From Sunxiuqinia dokdonensis (GTDB lineage: Bacteria > Bacteroidota > Bacteroidia > Bacteroidales > Prolixibacteraceae): a stretch of 64,000 nucleotides of DNA. The DNA is taken from contig NZ_LGIA01000148.1 of assembly GCF_001270965.1 (NCBI RefSeq), positions 1-64,000 on the forward strand. Reading direction: 5' to 3'. This document shows positions 8,621 through 16,820 of the stretch, piece after piece; the stretch's first letter is position 1; every line of letters starts with the position of its first letter. The position numbers and the translations under genes were made by a program. The notes under the pieces are model-generated. The model was not told the DNA's origin. It saw only the letters and a program-made list of their open reading frames with translations, and made no database searches.

Positions 8621-8760
8621 TAGCCCCCGGATTCATCCGGGGGACACGAAACAGCCTGCAGCAAGCGGGCTTTAGCCCAAAACCTATTTGGCCACTCAGC
8701 GGGTTTGCCCCCCAGCCGAACGCTTGCGAGTGCGGGCTTCACTCGAAGTGAAACCCTCAC
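8621..8760. repeat. cluster of REP-like palindromes
   Basis: CCCCCGG at 8624-8630 and CCGGGGG at 8637-8643 make a strong hairpin with a 6-base loop. It is followed by GCGGGCTTTAGCCC and by a TTGCGAGTGCGGGC/CACTCG dyad near 8715-8745. The GC-rich palindromic texture resembles dispersed extragenic palindromes of Bacteroidota; other copies would need a genome search. It may act as the transcription end of the LRR gene. Confidence 0.4.
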
Positions 8761-8787
8761 TATTCCAAACTCGGTTAGATGTCCAAT

Positions 8788-9279
8788 TTACTTTTCTCCA
8801 GGGTTATATTTGAAATAGTATAGGTGGTCCATTGTGCGAATATGTGCCGGGATTTCGCGGATGCGAGTGCCGACCACATCCACCAGCATCAGGTTTCGGC
8901 AGCTGCTTAGGTTGGGCAAATCGGTCAAGGCTGCATTGCCGGTCAGATGCAGCTGTTCAAGTTTGGTGCAGTGGGAGAGTAGCGAGTTTACTTCGATCAG
9001 CTTGTTGTTTCGGACAGATAAAATCCGCAGGTTGGTCAGGTTGTTGATCCAGTTTGGCAGCTCGGTCAGCTGGTTGTTGTCGAGGATCAGCACTTCAATG
9101 CCCGGCAAATTGGTGCTGATCGGCACTTCCTGCAAATTTTGATAGCTCAAATCCATGATTCGTTGGGGAGTACTCGTTATTCCGCGTCCTTCAAAGAGTT
9201 CTACCGGATTGCTTTCCTGCGAAAACACGGATAAACTCAAAAGAAGCAGCATTATGGGTAACAGTTGTAGTCGTTTCAT
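8788..9279 (-). CDS. secreted leucine-rich-repeat protein
   Basis: The 163-residue protein has a signal peptide (MKRLQLLPIMLLLLSLSVFS, cleavage near residue 20). It then carries about four leucine-rich repeats of 22-24 residues (for example IEVLILDNNQLTELPNWINN and LRILSVRNNKLIEVNSLLS). A short C-terminal cap ends the protein. No enzymatic domain or sorting domain is visible. LRR proteins of this size are protein-protein interaction modules outside the inner membrane; the partner is unknown. It is monocistronic. Confidence 0.85.
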   Translation of the reverse strand: MKRLQLLPIMLLLLSLSVFSQESNPVELFEGRGITSTPQRIMDLSYQNLQEVPISTNLPGIEVLILDNNQLTELPNWINNLTNLRILSVRNNKLIEVNSLLSHCTKLEQLHLTGNAALTDLPNLSSCRNLMLVDVVGTRIREIPAHIRTMDHLYYFKYNPGEK

Positions 9280-9344
9280 CTTTCTAAATCATTGTTTCTG
9301 TATCAATAACGTATTAATCTGGCATTTCGTTTCTTAAAGGTTTA

Positions 9345-9650
9345 TTTTGGTTGTGTGGACCCGAATGGCACTTCGGCGGGGGCGTTGCCCCAAACCCCAG
9401 TCCCTTTTTTGCCTTGATGCCAAAAAGGAACCAAAAAAGATCAAGGCTGACGATGCTTTGGCTGGAAAACTACGGATCAGTCACCCCCCGAAAACCAACT
9501 CCGATCCTGAATACAGGATCGTCAAACAGGGTTTTCTTAGCCAGTCCCTTCGCTGTTTCCTTCCCTTGATTTCCAAAGCCAAACCCTCGTAGGCCACCTA
9601 AGCCCGCTTGCTTGAAGGCTCTTCTTGCGCCTCCACGATCCAGGACGAGG
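9345..9650. repeat. putative dispersed intergenic element
   Basis: This GC-rich stretch in the 436-bp gap between the LRR gene and the tricorn gene includes GGCGGGGGCGTTGCCCC, AAACCCCAGTCCC and GCCAAAAAGGAACCAAAAAA. It also contains GATCCTGAATACAGGATC, an 18-bp dyad near 9502-9519. I recall closely similar 'GGGGCGTTGCCCC...AAAAAGGAACCAAAAAA' segments scattered between genes in many Bacteroidota genomes. Open frames here lack protein-like composition, so I call it non-coding. Confidence 0.45.
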
Positions 9651-9662
9651 GGGAAAAAGTGT

Positions 9663-9696
9663 AAAAAACAAAAAAGGAGGCCAAATGACCTCCTTT
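9663..9696 (-). terminator. terminator of the tricorn protease gene
   Basis: On the minus strand AAAGGAGG and CCTCCTTT pair around an 8-base loop and are followed by a T-rich tail. Confidence 0.8.
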
Positions 9697-9715
9697 CTTG
9701 TTTGTATGAAAAAAT

Positions 9716-12700
9716 CTATTTTGTCTTGTCTGGTGCCTCCGGCACAGGCGGCAGCGGTTTGTATTCTGTTTTCACTTTCTCCTTGATCACTTCGATGGCT
9801 TTTTCCAACTGGGCATCCTTACCCAGGTATTCCTGGTGTGGATCATTGTCCAGTACGATGTCCGGATCAACACCGTAGCCTTCAATGATCCACTCGCTTT
9901 CCTCTGATGAATAAGAGGCGAATTCGGGCTTGTTCAGTTCAGCGCCGTCAATAAAAGGAAGCGATCCGCTGATGCCAACAACACCACCCCACGTGCGTGT
10001 TCCTATGACGGTTCCCAGATTATAGTGTTTAAAGGCGTAGGGGAATAAGTCGCCGTCCGAGGCCGAGTAGCGGTCAATCAGCAGCACTTTTGGGCCAAGC
10101 ATCATTTGCCCGGGAACCGGCGTTGGATGCGTCGCGTTGCGTCGAATGTTGGCTCGCTGGGCCACCCGCTGCAAGCGCTCAATCAGCATGGGCGAAACAT
10201 TGCCGCCGCCGTTTCCGCGGTCATCGATAATCAGGCCTTTTTTGTTGAGCTGCGGATAAAATAATTCGGTGAACTGATTCAGTCCGTTCATACCCATGTC
10301 GGGCACGTGAATGTATCCCACTTCGCCGTTGGTGGCTTCATTCACCTTCTTAATGTTGGTTTGAACCCAGTTGTAATAGTACAGGTTCGACTCATCAGCG
10401 ATTGGTGTCACCAATACCTGGCGGGCACCGCTTTCCGACGGATTGCTGTTCAGGGTCAGCTCCACTTCCTTGTTGGCTTTTCCAACCAGCAGCGAAAACA
10501 AATCCCGGGTGGTTTGTGTGCTCACCCCATCAACGGCGATGATATAGTCACCGGGTTTGGCGTTTACACCTACTTCTTTCAGCGGTGAGCGCAGGCCTTT
10601 GTTCCAGTTGGCTCCGTTCAGTATTTCATCAATTTTGAAATAGCCTGAGGGGTCTGCACTAATCTTGGCTCCCAGCAATCCGGTTTCAATTCGCTTGGGT
10701 TCCGGCCGGTCGCCACTTTGCACGTAGGCGTGCCCCACATTCAGTTCGCCAATCAATTCGCCAATAATGTAGGTCAGGTCGTCGCGGTGGCGGGCATGCG
10801 GAACCAGCACGGCGTATTTCTGGTGCATCGCTTTCCAGTCCAGCCCGTGCATGTTTTCAACGTAGAAGAAGTCACGCATTTGCCGCCAGCTTTCGTCGTA
10901 AATCTGTTTCCATTCGGCCTGGTAATCCACCCAAACCTTCATGTTCGACAGGTCAATGGTTTCTTCCAAGTTGACTTTTGAAGTGGGCAGATCGATCACG
11001 CCCCATTTGCGGTCTTGCACCACCAACATTTTATTGTGGTTCGCGGAGATACCAAAATTGAATTTTCCCAAAACCGTTTCTTTCTTCTTATCCAAATCAT
11101 ACAGTTTGGCATTGCGATCGTCGCTGTAATCAATGTAGTAAACCTTGTCGCCCACACAGGATACATTGTAATAATTTGAAGCAGAAATTGGAAGTGAAAC
11201 AATCCGATCGGCCAGTCCGTCGAGGTCAATCTTTACGGTTTTGTCATCCTGTTTTTCATCGGCTTTGTCGTCTTTTTTATTCTTTTCTTCCTTCGGCGCT
11301 TCTTCCACTTTTACGGTGTCATTTTCCGGTGCAAATGGCGATTTGGTTTCATCCGATAAAATAGCCAGGTAAATGCGCGACATCTTGGTGTAGGCGTGAT
11401 TCCACTCGGTTTGGCTGTAGGTTGGGTTGAAATCGCGTGCCGAAACAAAGACGATGTATTTGCCATCGCTTGAGAACGATGGAGAACCGGAGTCGTACCA
11501 GTTGTCGGTTACTTCGTGCAGGTCTTTGCTATCCACCGAGTAGAGCATGATTTTCGAGAAGCGGTTATCTGACGACTCCGCAAACGTAATCCACTTGCTG
11601 TCGGGCGACCAGTTGTAGGCTCTGATTAAACCGTACTCGGACGTTTGAACTGTAGTTACTTTTTTCGAGTCGATATCGACATAGCGAAGCCGGTGCTTGC
11701 GGTCGGACCACATAATTTTTTTGCTGTCGGGCGACCATTCGAGGCTGAACTTGTAAGTGTCCGCATCTTTGGTTAACTGAATGGGTTCGCTATCGCCTTG
11801 CTGATCCTGAATGTAAACTTCAAACTCATCGGACTGATCACTCAGGTAGGCAATGTATTTGCCATCAGGTGACCAAACGGCACTTCGTTCGTGTGCTCCC
11901 GGTGTTTTGCTCAGGTTATAGGTGATTCCTTTTTTTGCCGGAGCATTGAACACCTCGCCACGGGCCGAAAAAACAACACGCTCGCCGTTGGGCGAAACAT
12001 CGCCATCGGTAATTCGCTTTGAGGCATCTGTCCATTCGTTGCGGGCATAGATAAAATCGTTGTCAATTTGAACCGGAACTTTCACTGGTTCCTTGTCGGT
12101 CACATTCATTTTATAGAGGTAGCCGCCGTTTTCAAACACAATGTAATCGCCGCCAATTGAAGGGAATTTGACATCGTATTCGGTAAAATCCGTCACTTTC
12201 TCAACCGCTTGGGTTTTGGTGTTATACACAAAAATATTCATCGTGCGGTCGCGGTCCGACAGAAAGAAGATCTCATCGCCGGCCCACATCGGAATAATAT
12301 CCTGCGCCTTATTGTCGGTTAGGTTTTTAACTTCTTTTGAGTTGAAGTCGAACAGCCAGATGTCGTCGGCCATGCCACCTTCGTAATATTTCCAGGTACG
12401 AAACTCGCGGAAAACCCGGTTGAAGGCCAGTTGATTTCCATCGGGCGAGTAGCTTAAAAAACCACCTTCGGCCAAGGGGAGCTCTGTTGATAAGCCACCT
12501 TCGACCGGAACCTGGAACAGTTGTCCTTTAAACGAGTTGAAGCTTTGCTTGCGCGAGCGGTAAACGATGTTTTTGCCGTCCGGCGTCCAGCTCATCACAA
12601 TGTTGTTTGGGCCCATACGGTCCGAAACCTTGTCGCGGCCCAGGGTGGCGGTGTGCGTTAGTCGTTTGGGGCTTCCTCCGCTGGCTGGCATGACAAACAC

Positions 12701-12970
12701 TTCGGTGTTGCCATCATACTGCCCGGTAAAGGCCAGCTGGCTTCCATCCGGTGAAAACCGGGCAAACAGCTCGAAGCCCACATCGTTGGTCAGCTTGCGG
12801 GCTGTGCCGCCGTCGGCATCAACAGAATACAAATCACCAGCATAGGTAAACACGATTTGATTGCCGGAAATGGCAGGAAAACGAAGCAGCCTGGCTTCGT
12901 CGGACTGCGCCGAAACGAGATTGATTCCCAGCAGGAATACAAAAACAAATGAGAGATAAATTTTAAGCAT
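9716..12970 (-). CDS. tricorn-type S41 protease with beta-propellers
   Basis: The 1084-residue exported protease has a signal peptide (about 1-21), then two WD40/TolB-like beta-propellers (about 25-330 and 330-600; many SPDGxxLAF/WSPDSKKI repeats). A Lys/Glu-rich linker (KEEKNKKDDKADEKQDD) lies within the second propeller region near residue 560. Next come a C1 helical domain, a PDZ domain (about 760-850) and a C-terminal S41 peptidase domain. GLIIDDRGNGGGNVSP and RYSASDGDLFPYAF carry the oxyanion and catalytic Ser of tricorn/CtpA-like proteases. It probably degrades peptides in the periplasm. It is monocistronic and ends in a clear terminator. Confidence 0.93.
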   Translation of the reverse strand: MLKIYLSFVFVFLLGINLVSAQSDEARLLRFPAISGNQIVFTYAGDLYSVDADGGTARKLTNDVGFELFARFSPDGSQLAFTGQYDGNTEVFVMPASGGSPKRLTHTATLGRDKVSDRMGPNNIVMSWTPDGKNIVYRSRKQSFNSFKGQLFQVPVEGGLSTELPLAEGGFLSYSPDGNQLAFNRVFREFRTWKYYEGGMADDIWLFDFNSKEVKNLTDNKAQDIIPMWAGDEIFFLSDRDRTMNIFVYNTKTQAVEKVTDFTEYDVKFPSIGGDYIVFENGGYLYKMNVTDKEPVKVPVQIDNDFIYARNEWTDASKRITDGDVSPNGERVVFSARGEVFNAPAKKGITYNLSKTPGAHERSAVWSPDGKYIAYLSDQSDEFEVYIQDQQGDSEPIQLTKDADTYKFSLEWSPDSKKIMWSDRKHRLRYVDIDSKKVTTVQTSEYGLIRAYNWSPDSKWITFAESSDNRFSKIMLYSVDSKDLHEVTDNWYDSGSPSFSSDGKYIVFVSARDFNPTYSQTEWNHAYTKMSRIYLAILSDETKSPFAPENDTVKVEEAPKEEKNKKDDKADEKQDDKTVKIDLDGLADRIVSLPISASNYYNVSCVGDKVYYIDYSDDRNAKLYDLDKKKETVLGKFNFGISANHNKMLVVQDRKWGVIDLPTSKVNLEETIDLSNMKVWVDYQAEWKQIYDESWRQMRDFFYVENMHGLDWKAMHQKYAVLVPHARHRDDLTYIIGELIGELNVGHAYVQSGDRPEPKRIETGLLGAKISADPSGYFKIDEILNGANWNKGLRSPLKEVGVNAKPGDYIIAVDGVSTQTTRDLFSLLVGKANKEVELTLNSNPSESGARQVLVTPIADESNLYYYNWVQTNIKKVNEATNGEVGYIHVPDMGMNGLNQFTELFYPQLNKKGLIIDDRGNGGGNVSPMLIERLQRVAQRANIRRNATHPTPVPGQMMLGPKVLLIDRYSASDGDLFPYAFKHYNLGTVIGTRTWGGVVGISGSLPFIDGAELNKPEFASYSSEESEWIIEGYGVDPDIVLDNDPHQEYLGKDAQLEKAIEVIKEKVKTEYKPLPPVPEAPDKTK

Positions 12971-13174
12971 ACGGATTCAATTTAATTTATATGATTAAGG
13001 TTGTAAGTGCGTTCAATAAACTATAGGTATCATTTGGTCGTTTCAATTACACGATTTTTAAATCGATTTCTTTTTTGATAACAATTGATTGGCGGAAAGG
13101 TTATTTTAGCATAAAGTGATGTTGCTAAGGAGTGGCTTCTGAACAGATTCTGAAACTATTTGTCCTTATTTGTA

Positions 13175-13188
13175 TCCCGAATTCGGGA
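13175..13188. promoter_or_regulatory. 14-bp perfect palindrome upstream of phosphatase gene
   Basis: TCCCGAATTCGGGA is a perfect dyad 40 bp before the ATG of the histidine phosphatase gene. It is preceded by two direct TATTTGT copies. It may be an operator or part of a dispersed palindrome; sequence alone does not decide. Confidence 0.3.
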
Positions 13189-13228
13189 AATTCGATGGAT
13201 TTGCACTTGAAAAAGCTATTATTTGACT

Positions 13229-13837
13229 ATGATTAAACTGATGATTATCCGCCACGGCGAAACGATTGAAAACGCCGGTAATATTTGCCAGGGGCAGCAG
13301 CATGGATGCTTGTCCGAATTGGGAATTCAACAGGCCCGGAATTTAGCTTCGAGCCTGAAAAACGAGGAGATCGATGTGATGTATTCGAGCGACTTGCAGC
13401 GTGCGATGGACACGGCCGCGGAGATTCTGAAGTTTCATCCGATGCTGGCATTGAAAACCGACCCGCTTTTGCGTGAGCGTTCCTTGCCTTTGTGGGAAGG
13501 AAAGCCATTTCCCAAAAACTGGAAGTGGGAGTACTTGCCCGAAGGTTCTGAAACCAATGAAGATATGATGAATCGGGCCTCCCAATTCATTCAAAAATTA
13601 CTGGCGACAACGGATGGGAAAAGTGTGGCTGTGGTGACGCATGGCGGGTTAATTCGGGCTTTTCGCACGGTGATTGCCAACAAGCCGGCCGCGGATTATT
13701 TTTCGTGGGACGTGAGTAAGAATACTTCGGTGAGCCGAATTGAATTGCACCCAAACGGGAAGCACAAGCTGGTGGAGGTCAACAACACCGATCATCTGGA
13801 TCTGGAAACGCCGGGAACTGCGCAGCTGTTTTCGTGA
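13229..13837 (+). CDS. histidine phosphatase family protein
   Basis: From the ATG at 13229 (a TTG two codons earlier is less likely) the protein has 202 residues and the phosphoglycerate-mutase-like fold. The phospho-accepting motif is RHGET at residues 8-12, SDLQRAMDTAAEI is at about 50-62, and the second catalytic His is in VVTHGGLIRAFR near 133-144. The Glu general acid is likely in LRERSLPLWEGKPF. Candidates include alpha-ribazole phosphatase-like, phosphoserine phosphatase-like or general sugar phosphatase activity; no cobamide genes lie nearby. An 11-bp repeat pair follows the stop. Confidence 0.85.
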   Translation: MIKLMIIRHGETIENAGNICQGQQHGCLSELGIQQARNLASSLKNEEIDVMYSSDLQRAMDTAAEILKFHPMLALKTDPLLRERSLPLWEGKPFPKNWKWEYLPEGSETNEDMMNRASQFIQKLLATTDGKSVAVVTHGGLIRAFRTVIANKPAADYFSWDVSKNTSVSRIELHPNGKHKLVEVNNTDHLDLETPGTAQLFS

Positions 13838-13862
13838 GTGCGGCGCCATCTTTTTTTTTGTG

Positions 13863-13884
13863 GTCATTTAGTGGTCATTCAATT
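13863..13884. repeat. second copy of the 11-bp GTCATTyAGTG repeat
   Basis: GTCATTTAGTG and GTCATTCAATT lie head to tail, 25 bp after the phosphatase stop codon. The motif matches the three-copy array at 50-81. Confidence 0.6.
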
Positions 13885-14052
13885 GTTTTAAATGATTAAT
13901 GAGTTGGTAGCCACGGCAGGACAAATGGACCTGTAAGCGGATGTTTTTAAATTAATAGAAGATTAAATTCTCCGGATATTGGAAGGGACGCCCTCAGGGA
14001 AATTTTTAGCTGCAAAAAAAAGCGTAAATTCGCCCCGAACTTCAAGAAAAGA

Positions 14053-14646
14053 ATGATGATACTAGATAAACACCCGGACGCAGAGGCTTTGATTTTTGAT
14101 TTAGATGGAACACTGTCCGATTCGCTTCCGGTACACATTGCCACCTGGTACACCGTTTGCGAACACTACCAATGCCAATTCGACCCGTCAATTATTGAAG
14201 AAATGACTGGCATGCCTACCATTGAATTTGCCCACCGCATTATCCGCGACAATGGCCTGAAAGGCGTTGATCCGGAAGAGATGGTGCGTATGAAACAGCA
14301 AACGTTTTGGAACAGTATCGACAAACTTCGACCGCACGAGTCGGTGATCAGCCTGGTGCACCAGTATCATGGCAAAATTCCGCTGACAGTGGGCACCGGC
14401 GCCAGCCGCACCAGTGCCGAATTGCAGTTGAAAGCTTTGAAAATCTATGATTTGTTTGATGCCATTGTTACGGCCGATGATGTGACCGAGCACAAACCCT
14501 TGCCCCAAACCTTTTTGAAGTGCGCCGAGTTGGTCAAGATTAGCCCCAACAAGTGCCATGTTTACGAAGATGGCGTTTTGGGCATGCAGGCCGCCCAATC
14601 GGCTGGTATGTTTTTAACTGACGTGCGTCCGTTTCTGAAAAATTAG
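14053..14646 (+). CDS. HAD-family beta-phosphoglucomutase-like phosphatase
   Basis: The 197-residue HAD hydrolase has motif I DLDGTLSDS (Asp at about 16 and 18), a four-helix cap after it, motif II TVGTGASR (about 116-123), motif III Lys in HKPLPQTF and motif IV YEDGVLGMQAA. This is the beta-phosphoglucomutase/fructose-1-phosphate phosphatase (YqaB) subgroup. The EDG (rather than ED(S/T)) motif IV and the short cap fit small sugar-phosphate phosphatases. It is followed by an AEC transporter after 22 bp on the same strand and may be co-transcribed. Confidence 0.88.
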   Translation: MMILDKHPDAEALIFDLDGTLSDSLPVHIATWYTVCEHYQCQFDPSIIEEMTGMPTIEFAHRIIRDNGLKGVDPEEMVRMKQQTFWNSIDKLRPHESVISLVHQYHGKIPLTVGTGASRTSAELQLKALKIYDLFDAIVTADDVTEHKPLPQTFLKCAELVKISPNKCHVYEDGVLGMQAAQSAGMFLTDVRPFLKN

Positions 14647-14668
14647 CCGATTCAATTAGACTGATCTC

Positions 14669-15595
14669 ATGCAAAACTACTGGTTGTCATTTTCGACCAT
14701 CCTTCCGCTTTTTTTGGTGGTTTTTGTTGGTCTGGTTTTCAGCCGCACCAAATCATTTAAAAAAGAATGGATTGACGTGCTGAACGACTATGCCCTGTGG
14801 ATTGGTTTTCCGGCACTGATTCTGGTGGCTTTGTTTAAGCTCGACGTTCCGCTGTCGGAATATATTGGCCTGGCGGCTTGGAATTCGGCTTACATTGTGT
14901 TGTGCATGCTGCTGGCTTTTCCGGTGGCCAAATTGTTTCGGCTGGACACCGATACCATGCGCACCTTGGTTTTGGCCTTGTCGTTTGGCAACGTGTCGTA
15001 CCTGGGCATTCCGGTTTTGATGAATGTTTATGGGCTTGAAATTCTGGCTGAGTCGACCTTGTTGTCGGCCATCTATTTGTTGTGGCTTTTCACTTTAGGT
15101 ATTGTTTTGGTTGAAGTGATGGGCGAGCACGATGTCAACCCGCTTGTTGTGGCGAAGAACCTGCTGCGCAATCCATTACTTATCGCCGTGTTGCTCGGTT
15201 TGCTGATTACCATTCTGAAAGTTGAAGTGCCCGAAGTTTTGGTCAAAGGGCTCGATTTGTTTGCCAGCTCGGTAACCGCGGTGGTTTTATTTTCGCTGGG
15301 CTTGTTCTTGGGCACGCACCCCTTTGGAAAGCTGAAGGAGTGGTTGCCGGTGGCTGGGTTTTCAATCGCTATTTTGCTGGTTCTGCCTTTGGCATTTTAT
15401 GGCGCCATCCAGTTTTTTGGCGTGTCGTTCGATATTCGGGCCAGCGTGTTGGAAGCTGCCATGCCCATGGGATTTACCCCTTATGTGTTGGCGGTAAAAT
15501 ACAAGCTAAACGCGACTTTTGCCTCGAAGGTGGTGGTGTTGAGCACGATGCTCAGTGTTTTTACGCTTCCCTTATGGATTCAGATCCTTGGCTAG
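14669..15595 (+). CDS. AEC (auxin efflux carrier)-family transporter
   Basis: The 308-residue integral membrane protein has about ten hydrophobic segments in two five-helix halves. The first half opens with WLSFSTILPLFLVVFVGLVF and includes SFGNVSYLGIPVLMNVYG. The second half contains AAMPMGFTPYVLAVKYKLN, the conserved crossover region of AEC/BASS-like carriers. Substrates of bacterial AEC proteins include malonate, malate and other organic acids; here it is unknown. Its 3' end overlaps the convergent CobW gene by 24 bp. Confidence 0.88.
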   Translation: MQNYWLSFSTILPLFLVVFVGLVFSRTKSFKKEWIDVLNDYALWIGFPALILVALFKLDVPLSEYIGLAAWNSAYIVLCMLLAFPVAKLFRLDTDTMRTLVLALSFGNVSYLGIPVLMNVYGLEILAESTLLSAIYLLWLFTLGIVLVEVMGEHDVNPLVVAKNLLRNPLLIAVLLGLLITILKVEVPEVLVKGLDLFASSVTAVVLFSLGLFLGTHPFGKLKEWLPVAGFSIAILLVLPLAFYGAIQFFGVSFDIRASVLEAAMPMGFTPYVLAVKYKLNATFASKVVVLSTMLSVFTLPLWIQILG

Positions 15596-16549
15596 ATACT
15601 TGTTTAGTTCGTAGGCGATTCGTTCAAAATCAATTTCCTTCCCGATAAATACAAGCCGGTTTTTCGGTGCTTCGCCTGGCATAATCAGGCTGCCCTCCGA
15701 ATAGCTTGTGCCACCGCCAACGGATTGCACCACAATTTTGTTGGGGCTTTCGTGTGTGAAGAGGATGCCCTTGATGCGGTAGATCTGCAGTTGGTTAATG
15801 GCTGCAAAATAGTCGAACCAATATTTGAATCGCTCGAGTTTGATATGGCCCGAAAATTCGTGGGTGAAGGTGGTGTACTTTTTCGATTCAACCAAACGAA
15901 ACATGAAAGGCTCGGCCATTTTCTGTTCCAGCCTTCCCTGCACGGTTTCGGCAAAGTTGTCGAGCTGAAAATCGTTGTCTTTGCCAAATTTGGTGGCGAT
16001 TGTTTCAGCGGTTCCATTCCAGGCCGAAAGCCTTTTGGTGATCTCGGCCAAGGTGGTTTCCGAAACCAGGTCGGTTTTGTTGATGATAAGCAGGTCGCTC
16101 AGGATAACCTGCAGTTGTTGTTCGCGATCGCTCATTTGCTGCTCGAAGTTTTGGGCATCAACCAGGCAGACGCTTCCCGCGAGCGTATATTTCTCCTTCA
16201 ACTCCTGGTCTGCATAAAAAGGCTTGATCACATTTGAAAGATCAGCCACGCCGGTGGTTTCAATCAGGAGGTAATCAATTTCACCGGCTTTTTCGGCCAG
16301 GTCGAGCAGGGTGAGGGAGAATTCGTTGGAGATGGAGCAGCAGATGCACCCATTGCTGAGGTCGAAAATATTCTCGCTCCGCATGCCTACAATCAAATCC
16401 TGATCGATGGATTGCTGGCCAAATTCATTTTCAACCAAAGCCAGTTTAAGGTGCTGGTGATTGCGGATGACTTCGTTGATAAAGGTGGTCTTTCCGGCTC
16501 CAAGAAAGCCGGTGACAATGACGACGGGTATTTTTTTATCTAGTTTCAA
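15572..16549 (-). CDS. CobW/COG0523 GTPase, putative metal chaperone
   Basis: The 325-residue G3E GTPase carries P-loop GFLGAGKTT (about 14-22), the metal-binding GCICC at 67-71, ETTGVADLSNV (Walker B region, about 97-107) and NKTD (about 157-160). A C-terminal CobW_C domain follows. Family members hand Zn(II) or other metals to client enzymes; no zur box or clear client gene is visible here. The only start that fits is TTG at 16549, because an in-frame stop lies 10 bases upstream. That TTG is inside the last units of a 7-bp tandem repeat, so the ribosome entry region is repeat DNA. The 3' end overlaps the AEC gene tail-to-tail. Confidence 0.88.
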   Translation of the reverse strand: MKLDKKIPVVIVTGFLGAGKTTFINEVIRNHQHLKLALVENEFGQQSIDQDLIVGMRSENIFDLSNGCICCSISNEFSLTLLDLAEKAGEIDYLLIETTGVADLSNVIKPFYADQELKEKYTLAGSVCLVDAQNFEQQMSDREQQLQVILSDLLIINKTDLVSETTLAEITKRLSAWNGTAETIATKFGKDNDFQLDNFAETVQGRLEQKMAEPFMFRLVESKKYTTFTHEFSGHIKLERFKYWFDYFAAINQLQIYRIKGILFTHESPNKIVVQSVGGGTSYSEGSLIMPGEAPKNRLVFIGKEIDFERIAYELNKYLAKDLNP

Positions 16550-16627
16550 GTTTCGAGTTTAAAGTTTCAAGTTTCGGGTTTCGGGTTTCAAGTTTCAAGT
16601 TTCGAGTTTCGGGTTTCGGGTTTCAAG
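16544..16627. repeat. 12 x 7-bp tandem repeat (TTTCRRG)
   Basis: Twelve perfect-length heptamers run from 16544 to 16627: TTTCAAG (5), TTTCGGG (4), TTTCGAG (2) and TTTAAAG (1). The array includes the TTG start of the CobW gene and replaces its 5' untranslated region. Seven-bp steps would shift spacing, and would shift frame if change occurred inside the coding part. Confidence 0.92.
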
Positions 16628-16691
16628 TTGTCCAACCACTGGCGCTAGCTTTGAGGATTAAGCGACAAGCTGTAAATTCCAAATTCAAGGT

Positions 16692-16820
16692 TTAAGTCTG
16701 TTTCGCCTGTTTCTTCCATGCCTTGCGGCGCATTTTCCACTCCTTGAGGTGCTTTCTGTATTCCTTAGCCTGCTTGCCACGTTCCTTCACGTGCTTTTCG
16801 CTTTCCTCAGAGTGATTCAT
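16692..16820 (-). other. possible heptad-repeat micropeptide frame in the array
   Basis: Within the 21-bp array the minus strand has an ATG at 16820 and a TAA at 16692-16694. It would give 42 residues built of seven-residue units such as EKHVKER, GKQAKEY and RKHLKEW. The composition is basic and helix-forming. It could be a decayed coiled-coil gene or a by-product of a 21-bp non-coding repeat; I do not call it a gene. Confidence 0.25.

Noticed and set aside
8120-8623. Long open frames across the first array on both strands
   Set aside because: They arise because 21 bp keeps frame. The plus frames are unrelated low-complexity heptads, one broken by TAG. The minus frame lacks family likeness, though translation cannot be fully excluded.
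9347-9878. Plus-strand frames in the gap before tricorn
   Set aside because: They run through the dispersed element, the terminator and the antisense of the tricorn gene, with no protein features.
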